Positions 46,526 to 58,974 of a DNA stretch of 64,000 nt are shown piece by piece. Numbering within the stretch: the stretch's first letter is position 1; every line of letters begins with the position of its first letter. The stretch covers positions 248,001 through 312,000 of the forward strand of contig JADCRB010000025.1 of the NCBI GenBank assembly GCA_021464245.1, given 5' to 3'. A model generated the notes under the pieces. The model had not been told where the DNA came from, did not search any database, and saw nothing but the letters and a program-made list of their open reading frames with translations. The stretch comes from Carallia brachiata. Its lineage: Eukaryota; Streptophyta; Magnoliopsida; Malpighiales; Rhizophoraceae. A program made the position numbers and the translations under genes.

Positions 46526-47536
46526 CTATTACAGACAAACTCTATTACACTATAATCTCCCACAACAGCAAACTGTATAATTTACAAACAGATCAGTAAG
46601 TTACGTATAATTAAACCAGCTCAACCGTCTTCGCACAGATCATGCACAAACACAACAGGAAATTTACAACTACTGCTGACGTAGTGCATTTGAGCACCAA
46701 ACAAAGATGCATAATCTACAAATCCAGTCTCATCAAGGATGAAGGAAGGAATCCCTATTGAAGCCACAGCCTCATTGGCTTGATAGACAGAGTTCCAAAC
46801 GTTCAGGCACATCATTCAGCATTCCCTGAATTTTCCCCTTTCAAAGGAGCAAACTCAAAAATTGCTAAAAAAGATGGCTTCTGTGACAATCTAAACACCT
46901 TCAGTAGAACACTAAAGTTTATCACCTGAAAGAAGAAAATAAAAGCAAAAAACCTAATCAACACCAAACAAATAGACAAGAAATTGCATCTTCAAATGCT
47001 GGAAGTTTTAAGAATAGCAAACAAGAACAAAACCTTCTTATTTCTTCTCTAGTTTTGCATGCTCAGGGGTACAGAAAACCACTTCAGATACAAAACCCTC
47101 CATCCAAACAATACACCCAGAATACAAGGCCACAAGAACTTATAAGAAGTTTCTTAAAATCCAGTATCCTTCACTTACTCTAATGATAATTTCAAAAAAA
47201 TTCCTGTGAATTAAACAAAGAAGTAAAATACACAATCACGATTTCCAATGAAATATCTTCCAAGATTAATACTTTTCAAACTTTCTTTCTCCTTTTCCTT
47301 TCTTCTTTTCTATAACTGCAGGACTAAAACTACGAAGCAAAGTTACATATAAACAAAAACCCAATAAAAACCTTGAAACTTACAGAACAAAATGTTCAAA
47401 TAAAAACGCTTAGAAATGGCAAGAAAGCTCCTTTAAGTGAATCCGAGACTTAAAAAACCGAAAAAGCAAAAACCCAGAAACGGAAACACATCAAATCACT
47501 TCACTGACGCTCATAATCAAACAGAAAAGCTGATTA
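46526..47536 (-). other. Probable 5' UTR intron of the CIPK gene
   Basis: On the minus strand a donor CTAG/GTAATC at 47536 and an acceptor TAATAG at 46526, 10 nt upstream of the ATG, would remove about 1.0 kb. The interval contains no conserved coding sequence. Inferred from splice signals only. Confidence 0.4.
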
Positions 47537-48699
47537 CCTAGAATTGGATCGAAGACAAGGAATACAGGCAATTTTCTCCCTTTTTCTTCAATTTTTTGAT
47601 TTTTTTTTTTTTTTTCTTTTTGGGTTTTGATAGAAGAAGATGAAAATGGGCACCCAGATGGCAATCGTAATTAACAAAGCTTAAAAAAGGGGGTTTTATT
47701 AACGTTAATGACAAGGTTGCTTCCTCGAGATTCCAACCACCAGATACCTTTTTATGCCCTTCTACTTCTATTACATTTGAACCAAAAAAACAAAAAAAAA
47801 AAACATTTTTTAAGGTTTCTTGTCGTTACTAAATTTTATTATAATCTGATAAGGGCAGGCTCATCGTTCAAACTGTGAGATCAACTTTATATGTCATCTG
47901 ATGAGTGGGAAATCGGATTAATCTGTTTTGATCGAGCGGCTGAAGGGGGGGATGTGATTCTTTTTTGACTGTTTGCGGAAATTTTTTACTGTTAGGTTCC
48001 GCAATGATTTTCAATAATTAAAAAGTTTTGCTCATTTGGTTTGTACAATTTAATTTTCATAAATTAAATTATTATCTGCCGCCACGTTACCGCGTAAGGA
48101 GAAAAAGTCAAATTAATCTTTGAGTAAAAAAAAAAAAAAAATTTAAGGAAGCTGGCACCAAAAGGTACACAAAAAATCACAATATTATTATCTTTTTCAT
48201 TTTAATAAATTTTATATGATTTTAGTGGGGAACATGCATACATTTGTAATGTATTTGCGCCAGAAAAAAAAAAAACTTATGAATCGTTTCCACTACATGA
48301 AAAAAAAAGTGAATTTTATTTTTAAATTGATCGACTCAAATAGATACTCATCATAAACTTTTTTTTTCTCCTTTTGCTTATGTTGATTAGAGGCATCCAG
48401 CAACTTGGTGAATAGAAAGAGTTAAGCTACTAAACTAAAACTGCTGTTAGGGAACGAGTGACAAGCTCGTTTGGTGGTTTTTGGTACCCACATTTCCGAC
48501 TCTTATACTTTGTTTGAATTGCAAGAAAAAAAATAGAAAAGAAGAGAATAGAAATAGTACAGTAATGATGATACTATAATTGTTAAAAAGTAATAATTAG
48601 AAAGTCGTGAGAAAGAAAATAAATAATAATTTGTGAGAAAAAAAGTAAAAGTTAGTTGTTTAAATTGATAAAAAATGAATAGAAAAAAATATGAGAATT

Positions 48700-48816
48700 G
48701 AATAAAATCTAATCCATTTAGTGTGATAATTCAATTGATGCACCTGGAATTTATTTTACTTCAATTCTCACATTTGGAATTGTTTTATACCAAATCTAAA
48801 TGGATTAGATTTTATT
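48700..48816. repeat. Inverted repeat, 20-bp arms
   Basis: ATAAAATCTAATCCATTTAG near 48702 recurs inverted as CTAAATGGATTAGATTTTAT near 48795, with about 75 bp between. It is probably the end or core of a MITE. Confidence 0.7.
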
Positions 48817-49910
48817 TTGGAATTGAATTACATAATAAAATTTATTCTGACATGTAGGAGAATGGTAGGCCAAATTCGCAATGATTTTTTGTTTTGTTGT
48901 TCTACTAGGAGTCCTTTTGGTCGTTACAGAATAAAAATAATTCTTTTTATTTTTATAAATCTTAAATCTGTTTTCAAAATTATAACTCAGGACTTTAAAA
49001 ACAAAAGTCTGAATTTATAATCATTGAAATATCTTTACGGACACTCTTCTCTCACAAGGAGAGTTCTATAGTATTTCTATACACAAATTGTAGATAAATT
49101 CGAGTTATAGTATTATTAAAAGTTTAAAAATGAAATGGAAAATAATTTGACTTAAGATGATTACAAAACAACTTGTAAAGGAATATACTTAAGGCAGATG
49201 GTCTTGAATCTCCGCGTGCAGATAAACGTCGGCGTTGCCAGCCACAACATTTTTCTTCTCAAAGTTTGCTTCTGGAATTTCCACTTGTTTGGTAACATAA
49301 TTCCATATCTTCCTTCCCACGCTTTCTTCTTCTTCTTCTTGTTTTTTTTCCCCCTTCCCAACCTTGCCTTATTGTCCTTTATTTGACCAACAAGCTTTTA
49401 AGCCACGCAGTCATGTGAGGTGGGATATAATTTCACTGTTAGCACCCTTTTTACGTTTTTTTTTTGACGAGAAGTGAGCTTTGGATTGCTATTACAAGAT
49501 TCACAACTCGAAAAAGACACGAAATCAAATTGTGTGTCAATTTTGGATTCCTCTAACATTTAAGTTAAAAGTTCTAGATGAAAGTACACGAGAAAAGCAA
49601 ATGTAGAGAGGGAAATTGTATGTCTTTAGTCTGCGAAGGTTTTTGATATAAGTTTTACTATCAAACTTAGTTTTAAGTATAAATAATATCAAACTTAGTC
49701 TGCCATGTTAAAAAATTCAATAATATGTAACAATTTATCTGTTTTTTTTATTTTAATTATTTAATTACTTATATTATTTTATTGTTACTTTCTTATGATA
49801 CGAATATTGCTAGTTAGTATTTTCGTTTGATATTTACAGGATTGAAGAAGTTTCATTAATAGGTGTTAAATAAAAAATGATGAATTTGTGCAACATATAA
49901 TTGAATTTTT

Positions 49911-51115
49911 AGGGCGTGTTTGTTTGACTGAAAATTTTTTGTTGTAAAAAATTTTTCTGCATTTTTTAACGTTTGGCGCACAGTAAAATTATTGTTAATA
50001 AAAAATAATAAGAAAGTCAAAAATAAAAATCAATGTTTTTTTTTTAATGAAAAATAACTTCAGTTCATTACAAGTTGGAATTGTTTTCCTACAACAATCA
50101 TGGTCTTAAAAAAAAAAAACGAAAGAAAGGAATGATTCGCTAGTGACGCAAAGCTATAGAGGAGAGGGAGGAAATTTCTCAAACCTACAATAGATTGAGG
50201 TAATTTCTTTTTCTTCTCTTTCTCTAATTTCTCTTAAAATCGTACTTCCTTTTCTTCTTAATGATACATTATTTTCTTATCTTTGCCTTCTTTAGATTTT
50301 TTTAAATTTCCCAATTCTAAAAAATCAATTTCTTTTTTCTTATTCTCTTTTCTAAAACCACTCATTTGTTTTTGGGTTTTCTGTAAATTGAGCCAATTTC
50401 TTTTATTCCCTACTTCTCAATGTCCAAACCCTAACACAAATAACCTTTGTCTTCTCATTCTCTTTTTTTTTTTTTTTTTGTCTTCTGTCCAAACCCAACC
50501 CAAACCACATTCTTATTCTTCTCCTCCCCCTTTTTTTTTGTTCCTCCTTTGTTCAAACCCTAACCTAAATCACATTTTTCTTCACCTTCTCTTTTTTTTT
50601 TTTTTTTTTTTGTTCTTCCTCTAACTTCAATTTGTTTTTTGTCTATGTTGTTGTTGGGTTTTTTTTTTTGGATGATTTGCTGTTAAAACTGTGACATTAT
50701 TCTTTCCTTAGTTTTTTTTTTTTGTTTATGCTAGTGTTTGAGTTTTTTCTTTATTTGTTGGTGATGATGAGTTTTTTATTTTGTAGGAGCTCAAATTTGT
50801 GCAATTTGATCGGTTGGATGACCAAGTATGAATAAAGCCACTTCTTAGATATTGAGCAAATAAAAAATTCAAAAAAATAATTACCTATTGTCTTCTAAAA
50901 GTAATTGAGAAATTGAGAAGAATCGTTGATTAATTGAGTAAGTTATAAAAATTGATAGTTTTCTATATTTGTACCAAACATAGTAAAATATTTTTCAACA
51001 TATTTCAGTATTACAATCAAACAATAGAAAATAATTTATTTTTTCTGCAAAAAATTTTTTGTACAATATTTTGCACAGATAAATTATTTTCCAATAAATA
51101 AACGGACCATTAGTA
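49911..51115. mobile_element. Candidate 1.2-kb non-autonomous DNA transposon
   Basis: The left end TAGGGCGTGTTTGTTTGACT and the inverted right end (ATGGTCCGTTTATTTATTGG) have the look of terminal repeats common in plant hAT or MULE derivatives. Inside both ends, TTGTAAAAAATTTTT and TTGTACAAAAAATTTTTTG occur as imperfect inverted partners. The interior is pyrimidine-rich and includes a GT...AG pair (about 50199 to 50787) that could be a captured leader intron. There is no transposase. Confidence 0.45.
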
Positions 51116-51319
51116 TGAGAATAAAATGCATAAATCTTGTCATGCCTTAGAACACTAACAAAATGCAATTACCATTTTATGTTAGTTTCTCTATTAAACT
51201 GTAAATTATATAATAGAAAAAAACTATATAATAAAATTAACTCTTTTTATTTTTTTAAATTTTGTATTCTTTTTCAAGATTAGAAATAAAACTTTCAAAG
51301 ACGTGACTGGCATTTTTAT

Positions 51320-51624
51320 TTGGTAAAGGGCCTGTTAAGCCCAATCGATCTGGCTCAACTTGACGGCGGGCCGGACGTGGTAGACGATCTTAGGACTAAG
51401 GCCATCATTCCAAGTATTGAGCCCAGAAGATTTGGGACCGAGGAGGACCAATTTAGATGGGCTAGAGGCCCAGCAGATATCCACATCCGTGACAATGGAG
51501 TTCAACGAGAATTCCAGACAAAAAAAAAAACGACTGCCATCAACTCTGGAACTCTTTCTGCGTCGGAGAGCTTCAAGAAGAAGACTTTACAACGCCGAGG
51601 TTTGAGAAATAAATAATTAAAGAC
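51320..51624 (+). promoter_or_regulatory. Probable promoter and leader of the FEY-like gene
   Basis: GC content rises here, and several GGCCC or GGCCCA motifs (51329-51480) resemble TCP-type site II elements of plant promoters. The open frame across 51320-51616 ends just before the FEY-like start and shows no conserved protein. Confidence 0.4.
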
Positions 51625-54600
51625 ATGGGGATAAAGACAGTGGTCGGAGGATTGATGGAGGCGGTCAGTTTTGTCTGTTCATTACAATTTTGGAGGATGT
51701 CGGTTCTCTGGACAATCTCTCTCGTTGCCTCGTACTTGCAGTTGTTTTCTCGCAGGTTTTTCGGTGGAGGAGGCTCTTTTTGCTATTCCCAGTGCGTCCC
51801 TCCAAGAATTGGGTCTAACAGAAATAAACCCATTTGCATTATTACTGGTGTCAGTCAACTTGTGCTTGACTTTCTTTTTTTTTCGTTTTTTTTGGCCCCA
51901 ATTTGGATTTACTTTCTAAGTTATGTAATCTGATTGTTGCAGGCTACGTCTGGTCTTGGTGCAGCTGCGGCTCACGCGCTTTCAAGGAAGGGCTTTTATG
52001 TTGTTCTTGGTACTCTTATTACCTCTGTTCCCTTCATCTTTTGTTTTTAGACTCAAATGTAATATAGGCTCTTCCGAGTGGAATGAGCTCGATTCCCTTT
52101 AAGTAAAGTTCGAGTATATAAAAAAACGGTACCAAAAGAGTTTCCACAAGGGCAGAAGCCCGACCCGGATTAGTTAAGGTTAAATGTGGTTTTCGGTATG
52201 GGTCTAGCACCACACAAAAAAAAGAAAAGGCTCCCACGTGGTCTGGTGAAGGTTAGGTGTACGCGGTCTTTTTCCTGTTTGTATAGGAGGTTGTTTTTGC
52301 AGCTCAAACCTGTGGCCCTCGGGTTAGAATGGAGTAATGCTACTGTTATATAAAGGCTTGTCCTTTTAACACTCTGTTATAATATATGGCAGCAATGGGT
52401 CAATTTGTGGATCCTTATTTTATGTGAAAAACCAGGTGTAATCAATGATATGGGGATAAAGAATTATATGGTTAGTGTTTGAAATTTTAATTGACTTCAA
52501 AGTAATGTGCATTGCTAAAGATTATGTATTCGATAAGTTGTCCATGCTTTTCATGTAGATGTTGTTTGATTGGTAATGTAGTTTCCTTAATGTACTTTAT
52601 TTGTTCTGCAACCCTTTTTGAAATGCATTGTCTTTGCTTATCTAATTTGCATCAAATCTTACTGGCTTGTCTTTGCACAAATAACTTTCCTTCTATGTAT
52701 AACTTCAAATAGCTGAAACTCATATGCTGTTTGCAGTTGGACGTTCTGCCCAATTGCTATCAAGGGTATAGCTCATCTCATCACTTTGTTGTCATATATA
52801 AATATAATAGTCATATGCTTACTTGTAAGGTTTGTATGGCAGACTATGGCAGAGATAGAGACGTCAAATAAGGATGCCCATCTCAAAGCTTTTGAGGTGG
52901 ACCTGTTGGCTTTCCAGTCAATCTTGAAGTTTAGAAGCTCACTAGAGAAGTGGCTTTTGGATTCAGGCATGCATTCTTCCATTCAACTCTTGATTAACAA
53001 TGCTGGCATACTAGCAACATCACAGCGTGTTACTGCTGAAGGCTATGATCAGTAATTTTCTTTTGTTCACCCTATGTTCACTGGAGAGACTTCTGGAGTG
53101 CTAATTTCTCTACTTTAGTTTTAAATTTCTCTCCATACTTCTTTTTTTTTTTTTTCTCCTCCTCCTTCCCCCTTCACCGTCCCTCTGGGCTAGCCCTGAT
53201 CATGTGTGTGTCAAAAGGGTGTGTTGAAAGACAAATTGACTTTCTGTGCACCCAACTTAACTGGACCTCACCCTCCATTATGACCTCCTGTTTTGCCAGG
53301 GCATTACAAGGATACTAAGAGGGCAGCTCATGCAAACTTTATTCATGCCAACCTCAATTCATCTCTTAGCTGAAATTCTCAACGAATTTCGTGCTCTCTT
53401 TCGTTTATGTTATTTTTCTATATCCATGCTCCGATTCAGGAAACTATGTCTTTATTATGCATATATAATATCATATTTAAACTGCTCTATAAGCACAAGC
53501 AAAAGATTGATTTCCTTTTGTGCTTACTTCATCATGGCTTGTATTGTGGATTTCTTGCCAATAAGCTCACTCATTGTTTGTCAGGATGATGACTGCAAAT
53601 TACATTGGTGCATTCTGTCTGACCAAACATCTATTGCCACTTCTCAAAAGCAGCCCTGTTGGTTCACGAATAGTGAACATTACTTCCTTTACACATCGAG
53701 CTGGTAAGAAGTTTTCTAATCACTGTGTGAAGAATAATTTTAGCCATCTGTTACATGAAATCTTAATGGATGAAAACTATGAAAGTCCAGACACCAACAA
53801 GTATCTATCGTCAGTTTTCCTGTTTGGATAATGTATTCTCTCTATTGCTTCTTCTGGGCTCCAATCATAGTTTGGATGGAAATATTGGCTTTGCTGTGAC
53901 ATTTATAAGCATATAATTGAAATCAAATGTAATTGATTTTGCTCCTTGTTTAGTGTCTGAGATACAGATCAATGAGAGAACTATTAATGGGCAGTGCTTC
54001 ATTGGATCCAAACAATATCCATATGCTCGCATCTATGAGAATTCCAAATGTAAGCCAAAGCTGTTGCAAAAGGTGTTAAAATGACTTCAGTGGTCTCATT
54101 TTCAATAATCCATGGTCTTTGATGTCACAGTGTGCCTATTGCTGTTCACATATTGGCTTCACCAACAACTTCACTTGATGGATAAATCTTGCAATGTCTC
54201 TGTCATGTATGCGTTTCTGCACTTTTGCTTCATTCTATCACCGATAGATCTAATTTTCTACTCTGATCAAGGATAACACTTTTGCTTACATTTCATGTTG
54301 AAGTGCTGCAGATCCTGGAGCTGTGAAAACTAATATCATGCGAGAACTTCCTTCTTGTCTTTCCCAGCTGGCATTTACAGGATTGAAACTTGTGGGCCTT
54401 TTGCAGCCTCCTGAACACGGGGTTGACGCTATTCTCGATGCTGCCCTTGCCCCAAGTGTAAGTTTCTTTTTCATGTTTTTGTTATACATATTAATCGTAT
54501 AACTATGGACTATTCCTGACATGCAGTCATTTTTAAGAATTGAACCTCTGATATGTAAGGCATTCCAAATTTGAAGGAACTACCAAGTACTGATTCGTCT

Positions 54601-54927
54601 GCGTGACATTTAGGCTGGTTTTCTTTGATATATGGCTGAACCTTGTTGCAAATTGATTAGAATTTACAATGAAGCCACAACTATTTGTTGGAAAAATGAA
54701 TTCTATTTTGTCTGTAATTCAGGGAGATCTTTTTTTTTTTTTTTTCTTTGGTTGTTTGTTGCTCTCAGGAAGTGTCTGGGGTATACTTTTTTGGTGGAAA
54801 GGGGAGGACTATAAACTCTTCACCACTTTCATACGAAATCAAACTTGCGGAGAAACTTTGGACCATCTCAAGCAATCTCTTTCTGGAGTTGGAGCTCGCT
54901 CATATGGGAACTCCCACTTCAGGGTAG
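51625..54927 (+). CDS. FEY: FEY (FOREVER YOUNG)-like short-chain dehydrogenase/reductase
   Basis: Nine exons: 51625-51849, 51943-52009, 52737-52765, 52843-53051, 53585-53703, 53954-54049, 54131-54206, 54304-54457 and 54769-54927. Every junction is GT-AG with consistent phase, giving 377 residues with no frame break. The N-terminus has a hydrophobic segment (MSVLWTISLVASYLQLF), perhaps a membrane anchor. The NAD(P)-binding motif TGATSGLG spans exons 1-2, followed by KGFYVVLVGRSAQLLS. LLINNAG lies in exon 4, the catalytic Ser region IVNITSFTHRA in exon 5, and Tyr-X3-Lys as YENSK in exon 6. The rest reads DPGAVKTNIM and FFGGKGRT. Arabidopsis FEY affects leaf positioning and meristem development; its substrate is unknown. 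The classical SDR catalytic residues are all present. The start is the first ATG giving a family-like N-terminus. Confidence 0.9.
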
Positions 54928-57057
54928 AATCTGTAGCCTAGAGAGAGATATTTCATGGATCAAAGATACTAGCACATGCAAATTGACGCGGTCCGATCAG
55001 TACTTGATAGAGGAATTACAAGGAATAGAAGCAAGGCCAAGAATTTCCTGTTGGTTAGAGGAATCAGGTCTATTCGTTTAATAGTTTGGAAATGGTACTA
55101 ATTACGTGCTGAAAAATGAATAGCTGATTGAAGACAACCTACTATGAAACAGCAATACCACTGCATATCTAAACATGTGCAAGTAATGGTCTAAACATGC
55201 ATTATTGGCTATCTGATGTTTGCTTGTAGTTTTTAGCATATCTTTTATCTACCTGCTATCAAATGAACTTTCCCTTATTATTTGTGCCCTTGATCCAATC
55301 AGGTTACGGTGTTTCGTTCATATGCTCGTGAGATGTGGTACATCTTGATTTGAAGTGCAATTTTTTTATGTTGTAATAGATTTTATAATATTGCACAAAG
55401 CGGTTGAACGGAAGCAGTAGTTGTTTAGCTATATTTACGGATTGTTGCTAATCTATCTTTCAAATTATCAAATGACGTAACTTCTTTCTGTTGGTGGGAA
55501 AACAATGGAAAAATTGCTAGATACACCAATATGACATCATCTATAGAACATAGATTTCTTACACAATAATAGATTTCTTACACAATAACATTTCAACATT
55601 CAATATTAGGTTGATCACCATATATGTGAATAACTCTAACCTTTACATGCATGGAAGACTTCTAGGATAATTATGGCTCTTTAGGCTTTGATGTCAATCG
55701 AAGACTTCAGAAATGAATTGTACATTGTTCTGTATTTCCTTCCATCTTGGTTGAAATATTTTGTCAAATTTTGCTTACATCTAAAATACCCTCTTGCTGT
55801 TATGTCAACTTGTAGCGGTAATCCTGACTTAAACTCAGTTAACCCATCATTTTCAGTGACTTAGAATTAAGTTATCTATCATTTTCACAGACACTCCGGC
55901 ATATATTGATGGAACAGGATATCAACTTGCAATATACTACTGTAATTTTCGTGTATCTCGATGTTTATCTTTCAATTCCCAGGAATTGTTAATTGAATTC
56001 ATATATTATACACACACTCTCCCTCAATCTCTCTCTTTTTTCGCGGCTTTTTTTATGACGCTTACAATGGTTTAATTCCGCAATTAACATGGACCATGTT
56101 ACGGATCTGTAATTATGCCATTATCAATATTAACTTACTTCCATGATCCAAAGGGAGAAGTGACCACAACATTGCTAAGGTTCACGGACCAAATTATATA
56201 GTTAAATTTCCCTCAAAATAGAGACTAGACACCATACACGTGCAAAATGACCCAAATCATAGTTTATGTCCAAAATCCCAAGATTCTCAATTATAATGAT
56301 TTTGAAAACTTTTGGCTCTGCATCAAGTTTTTCTCTTTCTTTGTTTTTATAAATAAGAGTAGACCTCAAGCTTGCGGCAGTGATCAATACAATGGTTTCG
56401 ATAATTGTGTGTTATAAGCTAATTTAGATCTTATGTAAAGCAAAAGGTAGATTAATTATTTAAATTAAGGCAGCTGCACGCCTGCACCCCACATGAGCTC
56501 AACTGGAAAGGTGGATATCAATCATGAATTTTGTTCTTTATCGAACCCATAGTTTTAAAATGCCGTATAGAACAACGATAGGGCTCCATTATGGTTGTAG
56601 CGTTTATTGCATATGGCCACATTATTAACCACAGTTGCACCTCATTAATGGTAATGACTATAATTGACCAAAATGGCAACTATAATTAAAATTATATTTA
56701 GGTTAGATATACTTAGTCTTACACTATAAAACATAGAGATTGATCTAAATTTACAATAGAGTAATCTTACTGATATACCAAAAAACACATTTTAAAATGA
56801 GAGTTTTGTACAGTAAAATATCCCTCGTCCAAATTATCAGTTAAAACTTCACTTGTGAACTCAACTATATAGGAAGGAAGCGTCTCAAGTCACCTACTCA
56901 TGGAGAAGCTTCAAGTCTCCAACTATGCCTTGACATAGTTGGGTTTTTTCTGTTAATAAAAAATGTTTCGAAAACAACAAGAACCAACTCCTGACGTAGC
57001 TTAAAATCTTGTTCACTTCAATATATCTTCAAACTGTGTCTTTGGATCGAGCAAAAA
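54928..57057. other. Intergenic between FEY-like and DUF688-like genes
   Basis: The FEY-like 3' untranslated region probably ends within the first 500 bp. Nothing else is recognised. The last few hundred bases are the promoter side of the DUF688-like gene. Confidence 0.5.
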
Positions 57058-57657
57058 ATGCCTCGATATACCTCAAACCTCCGTCCTCTTGAATCAATCA
57101 AGATTAAGCACGATGTCGATATGGGGTTCTCCATGGCTAACTCATCTAACTCTCCAGAGGATTACCGTGGAGGTCCATCCGTGGCAATTCCATTCAATTG
57201 GGAGTCTCAACCAGGCACTCCAAAGGTTAAGTTCCGCCGCGAAAACCCTCTTCCTCCCCTAACTCCGCCACCATCCTACTTCTACACTACTCCAAAAAAA
57301 CCTACCAAGAGTTTGATGAATCACTCTTATAAATATAATCTTTTAAACAACATACTTCCAAAACGTGCAACCAGAAAATCAACCCTCCAAGTATCTCCTG
57401 CCTCCCTTTCATCATCGTCTTCGTCTCAATCGTCCCCGCCATGTTCGCCTTCGATGGCGAAAACTCGGGGACTGCTACATTGTGAAACGTCAAGCACAAG
57501 GGAGTCTTTTGATTTAAGAAGGGTGAATGAGGAAGCTGAAGGTGATCAATGTAAATCACCTGTTTCTACTTTGTGTTCTTGTATGACCGGTCGTGGAGTG
57601 AATAATAAGTCTCAAAGCCTCTATGCATCTCTAATCAAGGTACTGCTTAAAAGCTAA
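57058..57657 (+). CDS. DUF688-like plant protein
   Basis: Single-exon frame of 199 residues starting MPRYTSNLRPLESIKIKHDV; a second in-frame Met follows at 57121. The recognisable feature is the IPFNWESQPGTPKVKF motif (about residues 45-60), typical of plant DUF688 and related proteins. Pro-rich (LPPLTPPPS) and Ser-rich segments follow, and the product is basic overall. There is no enzyme motif, signal peptide or membrane segment. Many short plant proteins with this motif exist and none, as far as I know, has a firm biochemical role. A possible donor (AAG/GTACTG near 57640) leaves open another exon, but the stop at 57655-57657 gives a complete frame. Confidence 0.7.
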   Translation: MPRYTSNLRPLESIKIKHDVDMGFSMANSSNSPEDYRGGPSVAIPFNWESQPGTPKVKFRRENPLPPLTPPPSYFYTTPKKPTKSLMNHSYKYNLLNNILPKRATRKSTLQVSPASLSSSSSSQSSPPCSPSMAKTRGLLHCETSSTRESFDLRRVNEEAEGDQCKSPVSTLCSCMTGRGVNNKSQSLYASLIKVLLKS

Positions 57658-58605
57658 TTAATAAGTCAAATTTGATTAATTTGGGTTGTGTGTATTGTGG
57701 ATGGAAGTGGGAAACTTATTGTTTTTGTTCATCCCTTTGGGCATAAAAAGTTGAGAAATTATGTTTGTAAGCAGCCAAGTTGATGTCAAAATTGTCAATG
57801 CAAAAGCAAGTCAGGACAAGAATGTTGTCTTGAGCATATGATTCAATGATCCACAACTATCATCAAATCTGCATCTACCACCATTGCTCCATGACTATAT
57901 ATTTGTCGGGAAACGATTCAACTCATCGGTTTCTTGAGATAGTAACAAATTTGTATTGAATTGTAAATTTTTATAGATATGTTTGTGTTGTGCACACTTT
58001 CAGCTTAATGTGCTTATATATGAGAGTATATTAAGTTAATATATAATATATTTTCTACTTTTACTTCACAACTTAAATTTTGAGTTAATGATTTCTTGAC
58101 ATATTGTTCTTTTCTTTTCTCTTTTTGTGGTTTGTAATTTTTACTAAGCGCTTCTCACTCCCTCGATGAAAAGGGGGCGATTTAGGTCTACAATAATAGG
58201 AGATGCTTAAGGAAAAACCTCTTTGTAATATGATCATAGAATGAAATCATAGCTAGAAAAGCATAACTCCTCTTAATTTTTTTTTTAAAATTAAGAATGT
58301 AAATGCATCACTCCATACGACGAAATTGTGTTCATTGTTTTTAAACCTTTCTCGTGAATAAACATATCTAGTACTTAATTCTAATGGAAGGTTAATGAGA
58401 GAGGGTTTTGCACTGTATAAGCATGATGCAATTGTGCGATAGAGAAGGATAGAGGCATTGAGACTAAAACTTTGAGCTATTTGCTTGAACCGAACGAAAA
58501 TTGTCATATCTGCCGAAATTGGCTAATTGGCTGTATCAATTTTAGACACTCAATTTTGAGGCCAAATTTCTATTTCTGTATATTGTTGATGTTTTTTTGG
58601 GTGTA
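57658..58605. other. Intergenic 3' of the DUF688-like gene
   Basis: 3' untranslated and AT-rich intergenic DNA. No gene is recognised. Confidence 0.5.
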
Positions 58606-58974
58606 CAAAAACAAAATATTTCTTTGTTCTTTTTTCAAAGCAACCAAGTTTTATTCATGATATTTAAAGAAATGATAGACACCCAATCAATTATGCCAGC
58701 ACCCTATACAGTTTACAAGCAAAAATTCATCTATAGAGCTGCCATAAATCCCCAAAATGATGAAGTCTAAGTAATAATGCTTAGTCCTTCACAAAATTGA
58801 CAACCATTCAGGTCCATTCTAACAAATATTCCCATCAGCAGCGACAACAATTGAAGACAGCAGTTTAAAACCAGACGGTATCTCCTGCACCAAATCATTC
58901 AAGTTTAAAACAGCATTTGCCAAACCCAGCACCCTCCAGAGCCAATTGAATGCTTCAAAAACAAAATATTTCTT
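58606..58974 (-). pseudogene. 5'-truncated processed retrocopy fragment with 19-bp target-site duplication
   Basis: CAAAAACAAAATATTTCTT occurs perfectly at 58606-58624 and 58956-58974. The 331 bp between reads on the minus strand as the last 44 codons of a protein (starting AFNWLWRVLGLANAVLNLND and ending VVAADGNIC, stop near 58823). It is followed by about 190 bp of 3' untranslated sequence with an AATAAA (58650-58655 on the complement) and a short A-run. This is the structure of a LINE-mobilised mRNA end. I do not recognise the parent protein. There is no intron in the piece. Confidence 0.65.

Larger units (their letters stand above)
47537..51319. other. Intergenic between divergent CIPK and FEY-like genes
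   Basis: The left end is the CIPK leader and promoter. The rest is AT-rich with a short palindrome (48700-48816) and a large non-autonomous element (49911-51115). A Phe-rich frame at 50283-50624 is a low-complexity T-run artefact. Confidence 0.5.

Noticed and set aside
46621..46815. 64-codon frame upstream of the CIPK ATG
   Set aside because: It lies within the probable leader intron and has no recognised similarity.
50283..50624. 113-codon Phe-rich frame
   Set aside because: It consists mostly of T-runs; low complexity and no conserved segment.
51320..51616. 98-codon frame before the FEY-like gene
   Set aside because: It overlaps the probable promoter and leader and shows no conserved protein.
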